From Coptodactyla brooksi (Eukaryota; Arthropoda; Insecta; Coleoptera; Scarabaeidae), in contig JAWQRM010000322.1 in assembly GCA_033557675.1 (NCBI GenBank), positions 1 to 24,179 on the forward strand: a stretch of DNA of 24,179 nt. The letters are read 5' to 3'. Every line of letters begins with the position of its first letter. Position 1 is the first letter of the stretch. This document shows, piece after piece, positions 20,492 to 24,179 of the stretch. A program made the position numbers and the translations under genes. Below the pieces are notes generated by a model. It saw only the letters and a program-made list of their open reading frames with translations. It was not told where the DNA came from and searched no databases.

Positions 20492-20641
20492 ATGGAAATA
20501 AACAAATCTCAAAACAGATATTCAGACTATTTATACTCAAATACAGGAGCGAAAATTGGACAACCACAAACAAATATAAGCCGTGCAGAAGTAGTAGAAA
20601 TAGGATTCTTGAGACAAATACGAGAAAAGACACGACGCTAA
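20492..20641 (+). CDS. short open frame, unidentified (49 codons)
   Basis: ATG at 20492 to TAA at 20639-20641. The frame is open upstream to 20471. The product begins MEINKSQNRYSDYLYSNTG and ends FLRQIREKTRR. The sequence is hydrophilic with no signal peptide or membrane segment. A minus-strand frame of 77 codons (20400-20633) overlaps it, so chance openness is likely. No family is recognised. Confidence 0.15.
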   Translation: MEINKSQNRYSDYLYSNTGAKIGQPQTNISRAEVVEIGFLRQIREKTRR

Positions 20642-20948
20642 AGAATTCGGAATGAAATACTTAGTGAGCAATTAGGAGTGAATTCCGTAGAAAACGAAAT
20701 CCGAGAAACCGCTGTGCGCCTCGTATTCTTGTATCTGTTACACCACATAAGACTTTCTCTTATCTTAAGCCTGGTTGAGTAATATTTAAAAATCTGAAGT
20801 TGGGTAGCATTCCTAATAAACTGAACACCCTGTATATTCGAAAATAGTTTCAAACATATTTTTTTTCTAAATATGATAACAGGGTTTCAGAATAAATACG
20901 CTTCATGAGTCACATCACTGAATTATTAAGTAATATCGCGTTCATAAA
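20642..20948. other. spacer with a lone ACACCCTGTA element end
   Basis: GAACACCCTGTA at 20823-20834 repeats the terminus seen at 309-320. No partner end is visible to its left, so only a trace of an element can be claimed. Confidence 0.4.
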
Positions 20949-21028
20949 TAACTCATTCATATAAATCTCATAAAATTTTAAAATTAACGAGTGACCTTGA
21001 TTAGAAACATCTAGATCAAATGTTATTT
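20949..21028 (+). repeat. direct repeat, copy 2
   Basis: Diverged second copy of 20224-20304. The downstream half-site is mutated to TCTAGATCA, while GTGACCTTGA is kept. The copies are about 725 bases apart. Confidence 0.75.
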
Positions 21029-21202
21029 ATATCAAATTTTATGGGAAAATAAATATATCTGGAGGTGATATCTGACCAAGGTCAGCTAGGTTCAGGTAGA
21101 TGTATCCGAAAACCTGAAACCTTAGTAACTTAGTATATAAGCAACATAAATGTTGGGTTTAGGGAAATTAATCCCCCTAACTAACTTGAGGCTGGCTTCA
21201 GG

Positions 21203-21349
21203 CTATGGTATGAGCTTAGCAGCTGCCCCCTCCAACCAGGCCGCCCCAGTCTCATCGACGACAGTTACCTGGAGCCATTCAGACCGGTAGGTCCAAGTCT
21301 GGATACGCACCTGTGGTCCATCGTCGTCTAATTCGTCCACGGCGGCCAT
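21203..21349 (-). CDS. short open frame in a GC-rich block, unidentified (48 aa)
   Basis: Minus strand, ATG at 21347-21349 and TAG at 21203-21205. The protein starts MAAVDELDDDGPQVRIQTW and goes on through YRSEWLQVTVVDETGAAWLE. The block 21190-21690 is clearly GC-richer than its surroundings and another minus frame (21447-21680) lies upstream of it. The residue pattern is more protein-like than most short frames here, and it may be a fragment of a transposon ORF. I do not recognise it. Confidence 0.25.
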   Translation of the reverse strand: MAAVDELDDDGPQVRIQTWTYRSEWLQVTVVDETGAAWLEGAAAKLIP

Positions 21350-21719
21350 GATGGCCCCCTGGAGTCCTTACAGAAGTCTCACTTACCGGCAAGGAAGCAT
21401 TAGTTGGAGTAGGACTGTCCCTAGTCTCCAACAGTAATTTTCTGTGCTAGCGGTGATTCTTTCCCCTCCGTAGAGCTCCTTGTTGCGCTCTCCAATTCCG
21501 AAGTGTATAATCACATTTAAAATCTATGCACCGCCCTCTACACGACCGGGACACTGACATCACCAAGCCCAACAGGTATTCCGCCAGCCAGTTTTTGCCC
21601 CGCCGACAGGTTCGCTGACAGGAACGAGTCCACGGGTAGGAATAATTTTTAACTTTCGTTAAAAACCCAACCCCGCGCACTAATTTACGTTATACAGGAG
21701 TATAATTCGACACTACCCG

Positions 21720-21870
21720 ACAAATTAAACTCCTGTGGCACATTAATTGTGCAGGTAAGATCCAATCCGTAATCATTGCAACGGTCCAACCACAGGACAA
21801 AGGCGGAGCGGCACCACACACATATGTATCGAACGGGTCTTTGAACGCGACTCAACTTACTCCGGACCTC
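21720..21870 (+). repeat. second copy of the retroposon tail
   Basis: From about 21733 it matches 14869-14990: GGCACATTAA, GTGCAGGTAAGA, CAATC-TGCAACG, CACCACACACATATGTAT and ACGGGTCTTTGA. It lacks the 3' hairpin of the first copy. It ends just before the TA and terminal repeat of the mariner-like element at 21888. Confidence 0.75.
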
Positions 21871-22102
21871 TGATTACTATCTACATACACTGTGAGGACA
21901 AAATCTTGCACCATATGACCTTAAGACGCGCCCGCAATACGTATCCAAGTAGGACACAAAAGTGGAGGCTAAGCGGATGCGCGTTACGCAGTATCCCCAC
22001 TGCATCATATTGTCGACGTAGTGGCATTACGGGGATTAGAGGCATTATTGAATTGTTCAGCACACAGGAGAAATCTATTTCTAGTGAACATAATTAAAGG
22101 AA

Positions 22103-23290
22103 ATGGGTATGTACACAGCTGAAGGAAAATTACAACTTATCAAGTGGTATTACGGTGGCAGGTCTGCAAGCGATTGCCACGATTTATTCGTACAATCTTT
22201 AGCAGGAAGGCCCACTTCCGCTAGACAAACTATTATTAGATTTATTCAGATGTTTGAGAAAAGTTATTGTCTAAAGGAGTGTACCAAATGCCACTTAAGA
22301 GAGCGCTCATCTGGAAAAGTTCAAGAGAAAGTAAGAAGGGACGAAATGATTTGTACTGCTGTGGAAGCAGACAACACGAAATCATCCAAACGTATTAGCC
22401 GTAACGTATTAATCTTTTGCAGGAACGCCCGCTCCCGCTAGACAAACTATTATCAGACTTATTCAGAAATTTGAGAAAAGTCATTGTCTAAAGGAGTGCT
22501 TGTCTAGCCCGATCCTGCTAGACAAACTATTATCAGACTTATTCAGAAATTTGAGAAAAGCTATTGCCTAAAGGAGTGTATGAAATGCCACTTAAGAGAG
22601 CGCTCACCTGGAAAAGTTGAAGAGAAAGTAAGAAGGGACGAAATGATTTGTGCTGCTGTGGAAGCAGAAAACTCAAAATCATCCAAACGTATTAGCGACG
22701 AATTGGGAGTGGACAGTAAAACTGTACTTGTGTTTTGCACAAGCACGGCTAGAAGAGCTATAAAATCGATAAAAGTCAAGAGATTTTTTCCGATGATAAT
22801 ACTCGAAGGATGGGGTTTTGTGAGCGAGTAATGGAAAAGGCAAATAAGGATGAAAACTTAATTCAAAATATTGTTTTCACCGATGAATCTACTTTTCCAT
22901 TGTGTGGAAAACATAATCCTGCTATTGTTCGTCTTTAGTCTCAGGAAAATTTGCGTAAAAGTTTTCCTGTTCGTAAGGTAACGTTTGGACTAGAATTCTT
23001 GGTGACCATTTAATAGGCTCTTTTTTATTTCACTTCCCAGAAATACGTAGACACGCAAATACTTCCAGCTATCCGCAACATTTCCGGAATAGACCTGGAT
23101 GGTGTTTGGTATCAGCAAGACTGCTGCCCGGCACATAATGCGGGTATAGTTCAATAATTTTTAACAAATTCATTTCCTAATCACATTATGAGTGGGAAGC
23201 GAGATCTCCAGATTTGTCCCCAAACAACCTTCTTTGTGGAGCTTGTTAGCTAATAGAAATAGCTAACCTTCTCACATCTGAAATGCTTTC
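22103..23290 (+). pseudogene. mariner-like transposase with duplicated HTH segment
   Basis: A start region reads MGMYTAEGKLQLIKWYYGGR, followed by RQTIIRFIQMFEKSYC and CTKCHLRER. Helix-turn-helix leaders of this kind (the DUF4817-like type) front many insect mariner-like transposases. The segment is repeated: CTAGACAAACTATTAT begins at 22221, 22438 and 22518. After the third copy come KRISDELGVDSKTV, then a frameshifted stretch, NIVFTDESTFPLCGKHNPAI (first Asp at 22882-22884), RILGDHLIGSFFI, GVWYQQDCCPAHNA (second Asp at 23119-23121) and RDLQ/SPDLSPNN (23205-23225). The third catalytic position is Asn, as in the copy at 7915-8265. Stops and frameshifts throughout make it non-functional. Confidence 0.8.
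22221..22700 (+). repeat. tandem duplication of the transposase HTH coding segment
   Basis: Copies begin at 22221, 22438 (very short) and 22518 (spacings 217 and 80). The first and third run in parallel for about 190 bases, through AAGGAGTGTA, CACTTAAGAGAGCGCTCA and TCATCCAAACGTATTAGC. The second is cut off after AAGGAGTGCTTGTCTAG. Confidence 0.85.
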
Positions 23291-23676
23291 TAACGTTTAA
23301 TGGAATTACTATGATAGATTAGGTTACTACCGCTATTGTATATTTTTTTAATTTAGTATTCTTTTTTATATTCAAATGGGGTTTTAAGAATTTATTTTAT
23401 TCTAGAATATTTTTTTATTTTCCTTTTATAAGAATAGATGTATGTTCCTTTTGTATAATCAATATTTAATTCCAATAATATTTAAAAGGAGATATTTATA
23501 AGACCTCCGTTTTACGTAAGTAAAAAAGCACTAGCTGTACGACACACTACCATCGACGTGCGAAACGTGACTGACCTTGCCGCTAAGCGTTCAACACGGC
23601 ACAGGCCCTTTCCGCTCCACTACGTATTGCGGGCGCGGCTTCAGGCCCTATGGTGCGAGATTTTCCTCACAATATA

Positions 23677-23847
23677 CAATTAAGTTAATTATTCTTAAAT
23701 AACTTTTTGCTTAAGTAGTTCCGTTTATTATCTTACTCTTGTTATGTTATACTTTCTTGCTATACTACATTCTTTACCTCATTATCACTTGTTTGATTAT
23801 CGATGTTCACCTTGCACTCGTAACCTTATATGACCTCTTATAACAGG
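23677..23847. other. AT-rich spacer between two transposons
   Basis: No feature seen. It ends at the TA (23848-23849) that precedes the next mariner. Confidence 0.6.
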
Positions 23848-23849
23848 TA

Positions 23850-24179
23850 GGCTGAAAAGTTCGTAGGCTGACACATAGATGGCGCAACTAGTATTAAATC
23901 CATATGATTTTTGGTTAGCCCTAGCCTTCAAAAGGTACGTGTATAAATTTGACAGCTGTCAGACTATTAGTTTGTGAGATATAGTATTTTGAGTGAAGCA
24001 ACTTTTGTCAGTTTGAAAAAAACGGATAAAAATGAATTTCGCGTGTTAATAAAGCATTGCTTTTTGGCGAAAAAAAATACTGTTGAAGCCAAGGCTTGGC
24101 TTTATAAACATTATTCGGACTCTGCACCAAGAAAATCAACCGTTGAGAAGTGGTTTGCTAAGTTTAAACGAGGCGAAAT
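23850..24179 (+). mobile_element. mariner, 5' end (runs past the window)
   Basis: The terminal repeat GGCTGAAAAGTTCGTAGGCT... starts at 23850 after a TA at 23848-23849. About 160 bases of 5' UTR follow, including the ATGGCGC and TTTGACAGCTGTC regions. The coding part then begins near 24013 and continues to the window edge. The same family ends at 103. Confidence 0.85.
24013..24179 (+). pseudogene. mariner transposase, N-terminal part (start codon lost)
   Basis: The frame from 24013 reads LKKTDKNEFRVLIKHCFLAK, then KNTVEAKAWLYKHYSDSAPR and KSTVEKWFAKFKRGE, open to the last base. This is the first helix-turn-helix of a DD34D mariner transposase: an EFRVLIKHxF start, a WLxKHY core and a W(F/Y)AKFKRG end. 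The place where the family starts with ATG GAA is TTG AAA here, and no in-frame ATG lies nearby upstream, so the start codon seems to be lost. No stops or shifts are seen in the 55 codons present. The DDE part is outside the window. Confidence 0.85.

Larger units (their letters stand above)
21888..23674 (+). mobile_element. mariner-like DNA transposon, decayed, both ends present
   Basis: The left end CACTGTGAGGACAAAATCTT (21888 on) and the right end (reverse complement TATTGTGAGGAAAATCTCGC, ending at 23674) are inverted repeats of at least 60 bases. They are flanked by TA at 21886-21887 and at 23675-23676, the TA target duplication of the Tc1/mariner superfamily. A plus-strand transposase pseudogene fills the interior. 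The same termini occur at 6913. About 1.79 kb long. Confidence 0.85.

Overview
The window looks like AT-rich, gene-poor nuclear DNA of an insect. I see no bacterial operons, no tRNA or rRNA genes and no intact host gene. What can be recognised is mostly dead transposable elements of kinds common in insect genomes: mariner, a second TA-inserting mariner-like family, a piggyBac fragment, an endonuclease-type LINE and a long inverted-repeat element. The mixture would suit a hymenopteran or another insect with many mariners, but that assignment is inference only.

Layout. 1-103 is the 3' end of a mariner (transposase C-terminus plus inverted repeat). The last 330 bases (23850 to the window end) are the 5' end of a mariner with a matching inverted repeat in the same orientation, so the window lies between two copies of one family. 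239-580 holds small element ends with the ACACCCTGTA / TATAGGGTGTT signature. 581-3822 is mostly featureless apart from two hairpin or palindromic sites. 3823-8580 is a broken LINE: its endonuclease segment is present three times in tandem, the reverse-transcriptase region follows, a 3' fragment of the mariner-like family is inserted at 6913-8265 (reversed), and the LINE C-terminal tail resumes after it. 9644-9890 is a small inverted-repeat structure.

11212-13685 is a fold-back element with arms of about 743 and 757 bp around a core of about 974 bp. The core carries a minus-strand pseudogene with a Tc5/CENP-B-like DNA-binding segment. 14001-14120 is a piggyBac transposase scrap. 14330-15330, 17000-18510 and 19020-19210 hold copies of a roughly 0.5-kb repeat rich in TCAAGGTCA-type nuclear-receptor half-sites. 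One copy is split by a 268-bp retroposon with 15-bp target duplications. Another interruption (18546-18940) is a coding-like block that has no start codon and that I could not assign.

20224-21028 has a direct repeat carrying the same half-site motif. 21200-21870 is a GC-richer block that ends in a second copy of the retroposon tail. 21888-23674 is a decayed 1.8-kb mariner-like element with both ends and TA flanks.

No working gene system is visible. The most interesting items are the half-site repeat array, the unidentified coding block inside it, the fold-back element, and the tandem triplication of the LINE endonuclease segment.
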